From the NCBI GenBank assembly GCA_039936115.1, contig JBDTIZ010000222.1, positions 1 to 5,851 of the forward strand: a DNA stretch of 5,851 nt, in the 5' to 3' direction. Position 1 is the stretch's first letter. Every line of letters begins with the position of its first letter. The notes under the pieces are model-generated. The model did not search any database. It was given only the letters and a program-made list of their open reading frames with translations, and was not told the DNA's origin. This document shows, in pieces, positions 1 to 5,851 of the stretch. The stretch is from DATIJJ01 sp039936115. Lineage in GTDB: Bacteria > Pseudomonadota > Gammaproteobacteria > DSM-16500. The translations under genes were made by a program, and so were the position numbers.

Positions 1-8
1 TGATCGAC

Positions 9-1427
9 ATGAAAACCACCGTAACTGATTCTGAAACCACTGATGTAGATAATTCTTTTTCGTGTTTACCTTTACGTGAAGCGTTATTAAATAATCTTTC
101 ATCCTTAGGCTATACCACGATGACACCGATCCAAATGCAAAGCCTTCCCATAATGTTGAAAAAACAAGATGTGATTGCAAAAGCAAAAACGGGCAGTGGT
201 AAGACAGCAGCGTTCGGATTGACTTTGTTAAATCACTTAAATATTGAAAATTATGCGGTGCAAGCTTTAATTCTGTGTCCAACGCGTGAATTAGCTGAAC
301 AAGTGAGTCAAGCTTTACGCCGTTTAGCGCGGCTTATGCCTAATGTAAAAGTATTAAATTTATCGGGTGGTATTTCCATGAAACCACAACTGGATTCATT
401 AAGACATGGAGCTCACATTATAGTTGGCACACCGGGTCGCATACAAAAACATTTAGATAAAGGCACGCTATCTTTAAAGAAGTTACACACCTTAGTCTTG
501 GATGAAGCCGATCGAATGTTGGATATGGGTTTTTTAGATGAGATAAAAGCAATTCTCGCAGTATGCCCCAAGTCACGACAAACCTTATTATTTTCTGCAA
601 CCTATCCTGACGAAATCAAAAAACTCAGTCGTCAATTTATGCAAAATCCAAAAGAAGTCTTGATCGAAACGCCTCATGAAGAATATGATATTGAGCAATG
701 TTTTTTTGAAACTAAAAATCAAACGACTAAATTTTCTTTGCTGAAAGCATTACTTTTGCATCACAAACCAAGCTCAACATTAATTTTCTGTAACACAAAA
801 CAACAAACAACTGAGTTATCAAATATGTTGAGCGATGCAGGATTTAGTTCGCTTGCGTTAAATGGCGATATGGAACAAGGTGAACGTGATCAAGTGCTGA
901 TTCGCTTTGTTAACCAAAGTTGTTCTATTTTGGTTGCAACTGATGTGGCTGCGCGAGGTCTGGATATTAAAGAATTACCGGCTGTGATTAATTATGAATT
1001 AGCATTTGAGCATGATGTGCATATTCATCGTATTGGCCGCACGGGGCGTGCGGGTCATAAAGGTTTAGCGTTAAGTCTAGTCATGCCCGCTGATTCTGAA
1101 CGTGTCTCTTTGATAAAAGAAAATTTATCGCATCCGTTAACATGGGGAAATATGAGTGAGTTAACAAAAACGGATGGTGCTATTTTTCAACCTGAAATGA
1201 TTACTGTGTGTCTTGATGCCGGACGAAAAGATAAAATTCGTCCGGGTGATATTTTGGGTGCGTTAACCAAAGATGCCGAGTTGCCTGGTGATGCGATTGG
1301 AAAAATTGACATTGCTGCGCTTTGTTCTTATGTTGCAATTCATCGAGCTCATGTGGATAAAGCATATCGATATCTACAAAATGGCAAATTAAAAGGTCGT
1401 AAAGTGAACGTGAAAAAGTTGCGATAA
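9..1427 (+). CDS. dbpA: ATP-dependent RNA helicase DbpA (DEAD-box, 23S rRNA-specific)
   Basis: A complete DEAD-box helicase core is visible. It has a Q motif (F17, then TPIQ at 39-42), motif I AKTGSGKT (59-66), PTRELA (91-96), TPGR (141-144), DEAD (165-168), SAT (196-198), LIFCNTK (258-264), ARGLD (315-319) and HRIGRTGR (340-347). Residues 398-472 match the RRM-like C-terminal domain peculiar to DbpA (RPGDILGAL, IGKI and a basic end GRKVNVKKLR). In DbpA this domain binds hairpin 92 of 23S rRNA and directs the ATP-driven helicase to late steps of 50S subunit assembly in the cytoplasm. The length of 472 residues is close to the 457 of E. coli DbpA. The ATG at 9 gives about 13 extra N-terminal residues. 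Only 8 bases lie upstream, with no visible Shine-Dalgarno and no in-frame stop, so an earlier start outside the window is possible. No terminator follows the stop codon. Confidence 0.95.
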   Translation: MKTTVTDSETTDVDNSFSCLPLREALLNNLSSLGYTTMTPIQMQSLPIMLKKQDVIAKAKTGSGKTAAFGLTLLNHLNIENYAVQALILCPTRELAEQVSQALRRLARLMPNVKVLNLSGGISMKPQLDSLRHGAHIIVGTPGRIQKHLDKGTLSLKKLHTLVLDEADRMLDMGFLDEIKAILAVCPKSRQTLLFSATYPDEIKKLSRQFMQNPKEVLIETPHEEYDIEQCFFETKNQTTKFSLLKALLLHHKPSSTLIFCNTKQQTTELSNMLSDAGFSSLALNGDMEQGERDQVLIRFVNQSCSILVATDVAARGLDIKELPAVINYELAFEHDVHIHRIGRTGRAGHKGLALSLVMPADSERVSLIKENLSHPLTWGNMSELTKTDGAIFQPEMITVCLDAGRKDKIRPGDILGALTKDAELPGDAIGKIDIAALCSYVAIHRAHVDKAYRYLQNGKLKGRKVNVKKLR

Positions 1428-1745
1428 TGTATAGGACCATCTTCTTCCCTACTGGTTACTTTAGGTGGATTCTACGGTGGTTTGGGCGTTGGTTACGAAG
1501 GATATCAAGTAGAGCGTCGCCCATGGATTCTAGATGACAGAATCGGCAAATTAAATACCCATGCGACTGGCGGCTTTAATACCGGTATTGGTGTTGAAAT
1601 CCCTCTGACCAAACAAATAAGTGCGCGGTTAGAGTACGATTACATTGATTACAGCTCGTTTAACAATAATGGAACGACAGGCTCTAAAAACACACTGGCC
1701 GATAACCGTGGTTCTCTAGATATGGTCTATCATTTTAATAATTAA
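1428..1745 (+). pseudogene. 5'-truncated outer-membrane beta-barrel protein (OmpA/opacity-like), C-terminal half
   Basis: The frame stays open from immediately after the dbpA stop to the TAA at 1743-1745, giving about 105 residues. It shows alternating beta-strand patterns typical of 8-stranded barrels: LGGFYGGLGVGYEGYQV, then GGFNTGIGVEIPL and ISARLEYDYIDYSSF, and a closing strand GSLDMVYHF with the terminal aromatic that barrel-assembly signals favour. These look like strands 5-8. A full protein of this kind is usually near 180-220 residues with a signal peptide, and here the first half and signal are absent. The only possible starts are poor: a TTG at 1482 with no properly spaced Shine-Dalgarno. 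A functional short protein is therefore unlikely, and the best reading is a remnant left by a deletion or recombination that joined it to the end of dbpA. The exact left boundary of the homology is unknown, somewhere between 1428 and about 1450. Confidence 0.7.
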
Positions 1746-1753
1746 TCATGGTA

Positions 1754-1777
1754 GGGGCGAACCTGTGTGCTCGCCCT
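1754..1777. repeat. GC-rich intergenic hairpin, REP-like
   Basis: GGGCGA at 1755-1760 pairs with TCGCCC at 1771-1776 around a 10-base loop, just after the barrel remnant. The GTAGGGGCGA...TCGCCC pattern resembles short palindromic repeats scattered between genes in many bacteria. It could slow or end transcription from upstream, but no run of T follows, so it is not a convincing intrinsic terminator. Confidence 0.45.
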
Positions 1778-1805
1778 CTCATAAACAGGAAAATCAAGGG
1801 CTCAT

Positions 1806-1834
1806 TTGACGTCAATTCCTGTACTCTATACACT
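1806..1834 (+). promoter_or_regulatory. Sigma70-like promoter for the Tgl-like/ankyrin gene pair
   Basis: A -35 box TTGACG (1806-1811, 5 of 6 to consensus) is followed after 17 bases by TACACT (1829-1834, 4 of 6 to TATAAT). Transcription would start near 1841, about 25 bases before the ATG at 1867. The -35 box is the left half of a perfect palindrome TTGACGTCAA (1806-1815), a plausible operator. A wider 7-bp inverted repeat ACAGGAA (1785-1791) / TTCCTGT (1816-1822) also brackets the -35 region. The promoter is predicted from sequence only, and a regulator is inferred, not seen. Confidence 0.5.
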
Positions 1835-1866
1835 ACCGCGCTCTGAAACGTTTCCAGGTAGTTTAT

Positions 1867-3420
1867 ATGCTGCACAAAATCACCCAAAACCTCATTAACC
1901 CAGAAAAATTGTCATCCGTTTTTACTCAACATTTATCTAATGCCATGAAAAATATTGTAAAACGGCGTAAAAGCGAAAATCTCGTTGGATTTTCCGATAT
2001 GATTGAAAAATATGGGTATAACGAATTTCAGAAAAAATTTAATGTTCCCGTTTCAAAATTGAAACAAGGCTACACGAATTCGACTCACTTTAAGACAATT
2101 GAACGCTACTTGCCTGTCGCGAATTATCCAGTAAAACCAAGGCTTTCTTATAGCTTACAACAAGGCAAAAAACCTTCCGCAGCTTTAGCTGAATTATTTT
2201 CAGAACCCAATACTGTGATGTTTATGGATTGTGTTATCGCATCGACTATTGCGCAATATTCTGCATTATTAGAAACATTAAAATTATATCTAGGCGAGAC
2301 AGCTGCTGAAAATATTTTTAATCAATTATTTAGCCAAATGAATTTTTCATATTATGGAATAGCCATGGGCAGACGTCTTAGTTGCACAACACCCGTCGGC
2401 ATTTTTGCAACACTCAATCCCCTCAGTTATTTTGTGCGATTATCATATGATGACATTCGGCCTGGTGATATTGCGATTGTTGCAAATCATCCAGATTATG
2501 TAAAAAAACATCCTGCAGGTGGGTATGCTAACTGTATTGTTGGATGTAGCGAGAAACAACCTGTAGCTCGTTATATGGGATTTGATTTAGATGAAGCTTA
2601 TACAGAAGATCAAATAAAGCAGTTCATGTGTGAAAAATACAACAAACCAAGACCTAGCTGGATGTCTGGTCATTGGATAAAACAAATGCCGGGTGTTGAT
2701 TCAGCAGTATTTAATTTAACGAATTTTCCCGAGCAAATTACTGAAACAGAAGTTCCAGGCATTTTAAATCAAGCGATGGTTCTACGGCTAGATTTTACCA
2801 AATTGCTTGCGCTAATTTCGAAACCAACTGCGACTGCAAAAAAATTCGATGTTTATCTTGATGTGGAAACAAAAGCAATTTCTGTCTTGCGCCAAGTTGA
2901 TTTAAACAAATCCTTAACCGTTGAACCTATTGTGTCAGAAGATAATATCGAATTACATCTGCAAAATGCACATTACAAAAATCATTCTGCCACCCTGCAT
3001 TGTCACAACAATGCATTTGAATTAGCGATCAGAGATTATCAAGCCGCTCTAGAAAGTTATCGACTTATTTATCATTATCTTGAATCACGTCATCATATTG
3101 CGTCGTTACGCGTAGTAGAAGAACAGATAGCACTTAGTTGTTTTAAACTGGCTTCCGTTATGATAAGAAATAACTTTTTTGATAAAGCGATTCCCTATCT
3201 TAAAGAGGCTCATGAAATTTGGCAGCACTTATTGGGTGAAATGCATGAGAAAACAAAGCAAGCTGAAGAACGCTTAGCACAGATAAAATTGAATTCTGTG
3301 AGACTGGCTGGCGGTGCTGAATACTTACAATTTTTTAATTCCAATAAGAATAAGTTTATTCCTGCACCTGATACATCAAAAACAAACGAAAGATCGATAG
3401 TTCCTCATAGAAAAATGTAG
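1867..3420 (+). CDS. Tgl-like (transglutaminase/papain-like fold) cysteine protein with C-terminal TPR-like repeats
   Basis: The start is an ATG with AGG at 1856-1858, 8 bases upstream. No signal peptide or membrane segment is evident. Residues about 70-260 resemble Bacillus subtilis Tgl, which crosslinks spore-coat proteins through Gln-Lys bonds. The segment KPSAALAELF...MFMDCVIAS (102-126) matches Tgl PSKAIRDI...YAFECATA, placing Cys122 at the catalytic Cys. GDIAIVANHPDY (200-211) matches GDCLYFKNPEF, and GGYANCIVG (218-226) matches RGENVILLG. The partners differ: the Glu of RGEN becomes Ala221, the His of the FAHG segment falls at Arg235 or Tyr236, and the Glu before Cys becomes Asp121. 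Residues about 383-475 are helical with a kinesin-light-chain-like TPR (FKLASVMIRNNFFDKAIPYL, then EAHEIWQHLLGE), suggesting protein binding. The roughly 100-residue N-terminus and the segment 270-380 are unrecognised. At 517 residues it is about twice the size of Tgl. It may be an active enzyme, a dead homologue or a different Cys hydrolase. Tgl homology is moderate confidence. Confidence 0.55.
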   Translation: MLHKITQNLINPEKLSSVFTQHLSNAMKNIVKRRKSENLVGFSDMIEKYGYNEFQKKFNVPVSKLKQGYTNSTHFKTIERYLPVANYPVKPRLSYSLQQGKKPSAALAELFSEPNTVMFMDCVIASTIAQYSALLETLKLYLGETAAENIFNQLFSQMNFSYYGIAMGRRLSCTTPVGIFATLNPLSYFVRLSYDDIRPGDIAIVANHPDYVKKHPAGGYANCIVGCSEKQPVARYMGFDLDEAYTEDQIKQFMCEKYNKPRPSWMSGHWIKQMPGVDSAVFNLTNFPEQITETEVPGILNQAMVLRLDFTKLLALISKPTATAKKFDVYLDVETKAISVLRQVDLNKSLTVEPIVSEDNIELHLQNAHYKNHSATLHCHNNAFELAIRDYQAALESYRLIYHYLESRHHIASLRVVEEQIALSCFKLASVMIRNNFFDKAIPYLKEAHEIWQHLLGEMHEKTKQAEERLAQIKLNSVRLAGGAEYLQFFNSNKNKFIPAPDTSKTNERSIVPHRKM

Positions 3421-3441
3421 TTATTTCAAAGTGGAGTAAAC

Positions 3442-5637
3442 ATGCGAAGTCAAGGTAAATACAAAAAACAACGAATTGATACCGAGAATAAATCCGACAA
3501 TAACGATATGCTCTGCGATCAAAAATCGATCCCAACTGGCATAATACCCGTTGATTTAGATAAATTATTTCTGCAAATTTTGACAATTTATTTCAAGTTG
3601 TTAGGGCCTGCTAAAGGATTAAAACAACTTGATCGCTACGAATCACTCTATTTAAAACAACTTGATCAAGTCATCGAGAGTATTTTAGTTTACCTTTGTG
3701 AAAAAGATATGAACTTAGATCCTAAATCGATTTCGATCTATCTCCCCTATCTTGCTTATCTAGGCTGTAAAGAAATAGTGAATCTTCTTCCTGCTAGATT
3801 AGACTTCGTGGATTTAGTGACTCTTGCCGCCTATGCCGTACCTGTCCATTCTTATGCAACACCTGATTCCGAATTTGAAGATCAAGAAAGAACAAATGAT
3901 TTTTTATATAGGCTACTATCAACAAAAAATACTACTGCTTATGAATTAAAAAAACATGTTGAACTAGATTATTTGTTTACTAAAAATCGTAACTCATTGC
4001 GAACCTCGCTATTTTTTATGATTAACGTAGCTTTAACAATGAATGTGCCGATCACCCAATTTAAAATTGCTTTGGATATTATCGCTGAAAATCAAGATGG
4101 CGAATTACTGCAAGTTATTATTGATTGGATCAATGCTAATCGACGTTCGGAAGAAGCAGTATATGCAAACGTTTATGAAACCATTTTACGCAGTTCTATC
4201 ATTGATTCTATAGATTCTACTCAAGAAGAAGATTGGCTACTTGGCTATATGCTGCCGAAAGTGAAAGTCGATTTAAATTTTACATTTGATTACCCTGCTC
4301 GTTATAAAGATGAAGATATTAAACTATCTCTCACCTTGCTCAGTCTAGTTCTTCATAATATAGATTCGGATTTTTACCACGTCATTACTCAAGCTAATTC
4401 ATCAATTGATGGTAGTGTGCGGGATTCAGTGTCAACTCCAAAAAAGAATTTTTTGTTCAGTCACAAAGAAAGAACCTTAGAAATCCAAACCCTCGGCCAA
4501 AATCCTCTCCACATTATTGCAGAAACTAAAAAACTGTTTCCTTTAGCAAAATCTATTCTTGCATTACCTAAATTAGACATTAATGCGACAACTCAAGATG
4601 GACATACTGCATTAATGATCGCGGCTAGAATAGGCAATGAAGCTTTAGTGAGCTTACTTCTTGCTCGCTCAGCGAATACCTTGATAAAAACACCAGCACC
4701 AAATCAGAAAACTGCTTATGATATTGCGCTTGCGTCTAAACGCAAAAAAATTGCTGGCTTGATAAAAACGCATGAGCAAACCAAACAGGCTCGGATTGTC
4801 AAAAATATCGCTAATCAAAAAAGTTTAAACAGCATCATCTTAGATGAAAATCTACGTCACTCAGCAAACATTAAGCTTTTATTTGATTATTTGTATGATG
4901 TCAATGCGACTTTTGATGCCAGTACGGCAGCCTTTATCATTGAAAAAACTATCGAAAAACATCGGGTGACGGTGAAACTAACCGCAGGTACTCTCACAGC
5001 TCTCATCACAACACTTGCGAAACCAACCAATCATTTTTCTGTATCTCAACTACTTGAAAATAAATTTATGGCGGCATACAAACAGGCTCTAAGTGAAACA
5101 AAGGAACCAGAAACTAAATCGCCGGGTGGATCTTCACGTGCCCCAACTAATAAATCAACTGATGATGCAAACAAAAAAAAACCACCGCTACCACCGTCAA
5201 TAAAACCTAAAGTTGTTACGACCAATGCTCTAGTCACAAAAATCTTGTGGGCTGAGCCTAGTAAAAAGCAAAAAGATAAATCCAGCAGATTAATAACAGC
5301 AGATATTTTTTTAAGAGCACGGGTTAGCTCGGCAATAAAACGGACAAAAAATGAAAATAAAAATCCCAAAAAGCAAGAGTGTGTATCCAAAGTAAAAGAG
5401 GTTCATACGCCTGAGGCAATAACTGCTATAGTAGCTGAAGTAGCAAAAGTTCCAGAGCTTAAAGAAACACCATGGCCAAAGTCACAGCCACATCAATATA
5501 CTACACCCATTGATTATTTCAGTGCTTTTAGTGAAACGCCTACTAGTTGGAAAAGTTCTTTTTTTAATAATTCTGTGATCGATGATTTATTTGTTGAGGA
5601 CAATGTGATAGTCGTAAATAATACTTTAACCAGATGA
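3442..5637 (+). CDS. Ankyrin-repeat protein with Pro/Lys-rich C-terminal tail, possible secreted effector
   Basis: The ATG at 3442 has GGAG at 3433-3436, a strong well-spaced ribosome-binding site. It lies 21 bases after the previous stop, so the genes probably form an operon. The 731-residue product has ankyrin repeats at about 353-445. One is near consensus (DGHTALMIAARIGNEALVSL, from residue 386, then LLARSAN), preceded by NPLHIIAET (354-362) and followed by KTAYDIALASKRKKIAGLIK (423-442). A divergent repeat may lie near 277-320. Ankyrin repeats bind proteins. The first 270 residues are helix-rich and unrecognised. Residues about 560-650 are probably disordered and basic, with KKKPPLPPSIKP (578-589, an SH3-ligand-like pattern) and Lys clusters at 608-613 and 633-644. 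The C-terminus ends L-T-R, with a hydrophobic residue at -3 as in some Dot/Icm substrates such as RalF. No signal peptide or membrane span is evident. The ankyrin call is firm; an effector role is inference. Confidence 0.8.
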   Translation: MRSQGKYKKQRIDTENKSDNNDMLCDQKSIPTGIIPVDLDKLFLQILTIYFKLLGPAKGLKQLDRYESLYLKQLDQVIESILVYLCEKDMNLDPKSISIYLPYLAYLGCKEIVNLLPARLDFVDLVTLAAYAVPVHSYATPDSEFEDQERTNDFLYRLLSTKNTTAYELKKHVELDYLFTKNRNSLRTSLFFMINVALTMNVPITQFKIALDIIAENQDGELLQVIIDWINANRRSEEAVYANVYETILRSSIIDSIDSTQEEDWLLGYMLPKVKVDLNFTFDYPARYKDEDIKLSLTLLSLVLHNIDSDFYHVITQANSSIDGSVRDSVSTPKKNFLFSHKERTLEIQTLGQNPLHIIAETKKLFPLAKSILALPKLDINATTQDGHTALMIAARIGNEALVSLLLARSANTLIKTPAPNQKTAYDIALASKRKKIAGLIKTHEQTKQARIVKNIANQKSLNSIILDENLRHSANIKLLFDYLYDVNATFDASTAAFIIEKTIEKHRVTVKLTAGTLTALITTLAKPTNHFSVSQLLENKFMAAYKQALSETKEPETKSPGGSSRAPTNKSTDDANKKKPPLPPSIKPKVVTTNALVTKILWAEPSKKQKDKSSRLITADIFLRARVSSAIKRTKNENKNPKKQECVSKVKEVHTPEAITAIVAEVAKVPELKETPWPKSQPHQYTTPIDYFSAFSETPTSWKSSFFNNSVIDDLFVEDNVIVVNNTLTR
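3619..3667 (+). repeat. 16-bp exact direct repeat inside the ankyrin gene
   Basis: TTAAAACAACTTGATC occurs at 3619-3634 and again at 3652-3667, 33 bases apart and in frame. It encodes LKQLD twice, in L-K-Q-L-D-R-Y-E-S-L-Y then L-K-Q-L-D. The second copy ends in the palindrome CTTGATCAAG (3661-3670). It looks like a small internal duplication of 11 codons and may reflect an 11-residue helical periodicity. Confidence 0.6.
5173..5181 (+). other. A9 homopolymer in the ankyrin gene (possible slippage site)
   Basis: Nine consecutive A bases encode K578-K580 just before the PPLPP motif. Gain of one A leads to a TAA at 5208-5210 and loss of one A leads to a TAA at 5201-5203, so polymerase or replication slippage in either direction would remove about 145 C-terminal residues, including the basic tail. 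Slippage itself is inferred from the known behaviour of such tracts. Confidence 0.5.
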
Positions 5638-5668
5638 TTTGAATAATTACAGTTAAAGCATTTGGCTA

Positions 5669-5734
5669 CCGTGACGCTGCACGTTTAACCTTTGTCGCCC
5701 AGCACCTTTAACTCTGTCACCCAGCACCTTAACT
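5669..5734. repeat. Degenerate tandem repeat, about 22-bp unit, three copies
   Basis: Units at 5669-5690, 5691-5713 and 5714-5734 share the pattern TGTCgCCCaGCACCtTTAACt. The second and third are nearly identical apart from one base change, a difference at the first base and a 1-base length difference in the T run. The first is more diverged, about 15 of 22 positions. The start of the next element, CTGTCGCCCCGCAC at 5735, repeats the first part of the unit, so the tandem copies look derived from the arm of that element. No gene is seen between 5638 and 5851. Confidence 0.65.
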
Positions 5735-5851
5735 CTGTCGCCCCGCACTTGTTGCGGGGTCCGGGCTTTAATAATAAAAAATACATTTTATTTTTTAAAT
5801 GACTTTTTTATGTTTTTGATTCCAGACCCCGCAACAAGTGCGGGGTGACAG
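5735..5851. repeat. Inverted pair of REP-like palindromes (BIME or MITE-like element), possibly cut by window end
   Basis: The 30-base arm at 5735-5764 and the reverse complement of 5822-5851 agree at 28 of 30 positions, the two differences being transitions. Each arm holds its own palindrome: CCCCGCACTTGTTGCGGGG at 5741-5759 and the same on the other strand, with 7-bp stems and 5-base loops. The 57-base core between the arms is strongly AT-rich and noncoding. The layout fits either a bacterial interspersed mosaic element made of two inverted REPs or a miniature inverted-repeat transposable element. Since the second arm ends exactly at the window edge, the true boundary and any target duplication cannot be judged. 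The structure could also block transcription leaving the ankyrin gene, but it lacks a clear terminator T tract after the GC stem. Confidence 0.75.
5775..5797. repeat. AT-only hairpin in the core of the inverted-repeat element
   Basis: TAAAAAATA at 5775-5783 is perfectly complementary to TATTTTTTA at 5789-5797 with a 5-base loop CATTT. It sits near the middle of the AT-rich core, so the whole element can fold as nested hairpins. In an AT-rich core such a match is less surprising than in mixed sequence. Confidence 0.5.

Noticed and set aside
1201..1440. Antisense open frame across the dbpA C-terminus
   Set aside because: It is opposite the highly characteristic DbpA RNA-binding domain and shows no protein-like pattern or start signal.
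1427..1537. An ATG overlapping the dbpA stop (TAATG) starting a 36-codon frame
   Set aside because: It runs out of frame across the barrel-coding sequence, ends at a TGA near 1537, has no ribosome-binding site of its own and gives an Arg/Trp-rich product with no recognisable pattern.
1482..1745. The barrel frame as a genuine 87-residue gene starting at TTG 1482
   Set aside because: The beta-strand pattern already begins upstream of the TTG (GGFYGG at about 1464-1481), no spaced Shine-Dalgarno is present and a signal peptide is missing, so a truncated remnant fits better.
5046..5390. Antisense open frame of 114 codons within the ankyrin gene tail
   Set aside because: It is the complement of the Lys/Pro-rich coding region (giving a Phe/Gly/Leu-rich product) with no ribosome-binding site; the sense frame is well supported.
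5735..5797. Rho-independent terminator for the ankyrin gene
   Set aside because: The GC hairpin at 5741-5759 is strong, but the bases just after it (TCCGGGC) are not a T run; T-rich stretches come only about 25 bases later. A termination effect remains possible but is not shown.
5669..5851. CRISPR array
   Set aside because: The units are adjacent without unique spacers and degenerate, and the larger arms are inverted relative to each other; this is tandem and inverted repeat structure.

Overview
The window is AT-rich with a low-GC gammaproteobacterial look. The first gene is a DbpA-type DEAD-box helicase close in layout to the E. coli protein. The two long proteins after it (a transglutaminase-like protein with TPR-like repeats and an ankyrin-repeat protein with a lysine/proline-rich tail) are of the kind found in host-associated Legionellales such as Legionella, Coxiella and Berkiella relatives. 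This placement is inference: no rRNA or clear lineage marker is present.

Layout. (1) 9-1427, + strand: dbpA, apparently intact, with its helicase core and 23S rRNA-binding tail. (2) 1428-1745: directly after the dbpA stop and in the same reading frame, the C-terminal half of an outer-membrane beta-barrel protein. It has no signal peptide or convincing start, so it looks like a 5'-truncated gene remnant. (3) 1746-1866: intergenic region with a GC-rich hairpin and a good sigma70-like promoter whose -35 box lies inside a perfect 10-bp palindrome. (4) 1867-3420: a 517-residue protein. Its residues about 70-260 resemble Bacillus spore-coat transglutaminase Tgl around the catalytic Cys, and its C-terminus resembles kinesin-light-chain-type TPRs. 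(5) 3442-5637: a 731-residue ankyrin-repeat protein only 21 bases downstream with its own strong ribosome-binding site, so the two are probably co-transcribed. (6) 5638-5851: no gene. It holds degenerate tandem copies of a roughly 22-bp unit, then two 30-bp near-identical arms in inverted orientation around an AT-rich core, which together look like a REP/BIME or MITE-like element reaching the window edge.

The part most likely to be undescribed is the two-gene unit 1867-5637: a Tgl-fold cysteine protein with altered active-site partners fused to a protein-interaction domain, paired with an ankyrin protein. A host-directed (effector) role is plausible but rests on architecture only. The homology to Tgl is recognised from remembered motif patterns, not from a search.
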